Assembly: GCF_020010905.1 (NCBI RefSeq)
Contig: NZ_JAGJBY010000001.1
Coordinates: forward strand, 1,880,001-1,944,000
Direction of reading: 5' to 3'
Origin: Streptomyces acidiscabies
GTDB lineage: Bacteria; Actinomycetota; Actinomycetes; Streptomycetales; Streptomycetaceae
Length of the DNA: 64,000 nucleotides
Positions within the stretch are counted from its first letter, which is position 1, and each line of letters begins with the position of its first letter. The translations under genes were made by a program, and so were the position numbers. Under the pieces are notes generated by a model that had not been told where the DNA came from, ran no database searches, and worked only from the letters and a program-made list of their open reading frames with translations. Below are positions 63,831-64,000 of this stretch, in pieces.

Positions 63831-64000
63831 CCTCCGAACGCAGGCGGGCGCTGATCGGCGTCAACGCCGGCATCTTCCTCGCCCACATCGGTAACTACAT
63901 CTGGTTCCCGGTCTTCGTCGCCTCCCTCGGCGGCACCGACAGCGGCTTCTGGGCCGGTGTCGTGATGTGCATGACGTACGTCGGCCGGCTCGCCGCGACC
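63827..64000 (+). CDS. MFS transporter, N-terminal part (runs off the window)
   Basis: First 58 codons of a major facilitator transporter: basic RRRALIG, then membrane helix AGIFLAHIGNYIWFPVFVAS and the start of the second, ending before the usual loop motif. The GTG at 63827 overlaps the amidohydrolase stop (GTGA), so it belongs to the operon and probably exports the product or confers self-resistance. The rest lies outside the window. Confidence 0.75.
   Translation, partial: MTSERRRALIGVNAGIFLAHIGNYIWFPVFVASLGGTDSGFWAGVVMCMTYVGRLAAT

Overview
The window reads as a high-GC Streptomyces chromosome. Third codon positions are almost all G or C, GTG starts are common, adpA carries its typical TTA codon, a desferrioxamine operon with an iron box is present, and the gene order cebR/cebEFG/bglC - tRNA-His - orn - adpA - glmS - des - leucine degradation matches the S. 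coelicolor SCO2769-SCO2798 neighbourhood as I remember it. No rRNA, CRISPR array, transposase or phage gene was seen.

Left part (1-45.1 kb), mostly core: a PAP2 phosphatase, a histidine phosphatase, an NsdA-like TPR regulator with its divergent small neighbour, and a spermidine synthase-like protein. Next come the cellobiose/cellotriose locus (bglC, cebG, cebF, cebE and divergent cebR, with two CebR palindromes), a kinase-like protein, tRNA-His, oligoribonuclease and the pleiotropic activator adpA (TTA codon, AdpA-type site upstream). They are followed by a universal stress protein, an acetate transporter-like protein, glmS, and a Tat-exported metallophosphoesterase. The desferrioxamine operon desE-desA-desB-desC-desD plus a DUF4429/SHOCT gene lies behind one iron box, and desF is not between desE and desA. 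A leucine/isovalerate degradation locus with a divergent TetR gene and two near-identical operators follows, then a second acyl-CoA dehydrogenase with a TesB thioesterase. A PucR regulator divergent from a solute symporter/agmatinase/ThDP-enzyme operon and an O-methyltransferase close this part.

Middle (45.1-52 kb): a VOC protein, a 164-bp element with perfect 26-bp terminal inverted repeats, a hypothetical protein, a secreted endonuclease I, a GT39 membrane glycosyltransferase with a long Gly-rich linker, a class A beta-lactamase-like serine hydrolase and a secreted phytase-like esterase domain protein.

Right end (52-64 kb), the most interesting part: a biosynthetic cluster built on a LysW-type amino-group carrier protein (AmCP). 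A LuxR-type regulator is divergent from a 50-aa secreted peptide. After these come the AmCP, a LysX-like ATP-grasp ligase, a degenerate DegT-like protein, a full DegT aminotransferase, an ArgC/LysY-like reductase, a single-chain fusion of a LysZ-like kinase with a LysK-like M20 hydrolase, a two-subunit transketolase, a second ATP-grasp enzyme, an amidohydrolase and the start of an MFS exporter. All but two of the junctions from the AmCP onward are stop/start overlaps. By analogy with the AmCP pathway that makes the 2,6-diamino-5,7-dihydroxyheptanoate unit of vazabitide A, the carrier-bound amino acid would be phosphorylated, reduced to the semialdehyde, extended by two carbons, aminated, released, and then ligated and exported. 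The fusion, the degenerate aminotransferase partner and the regulator/peptide pair are the unusual features. The cluster runs off the right edge.
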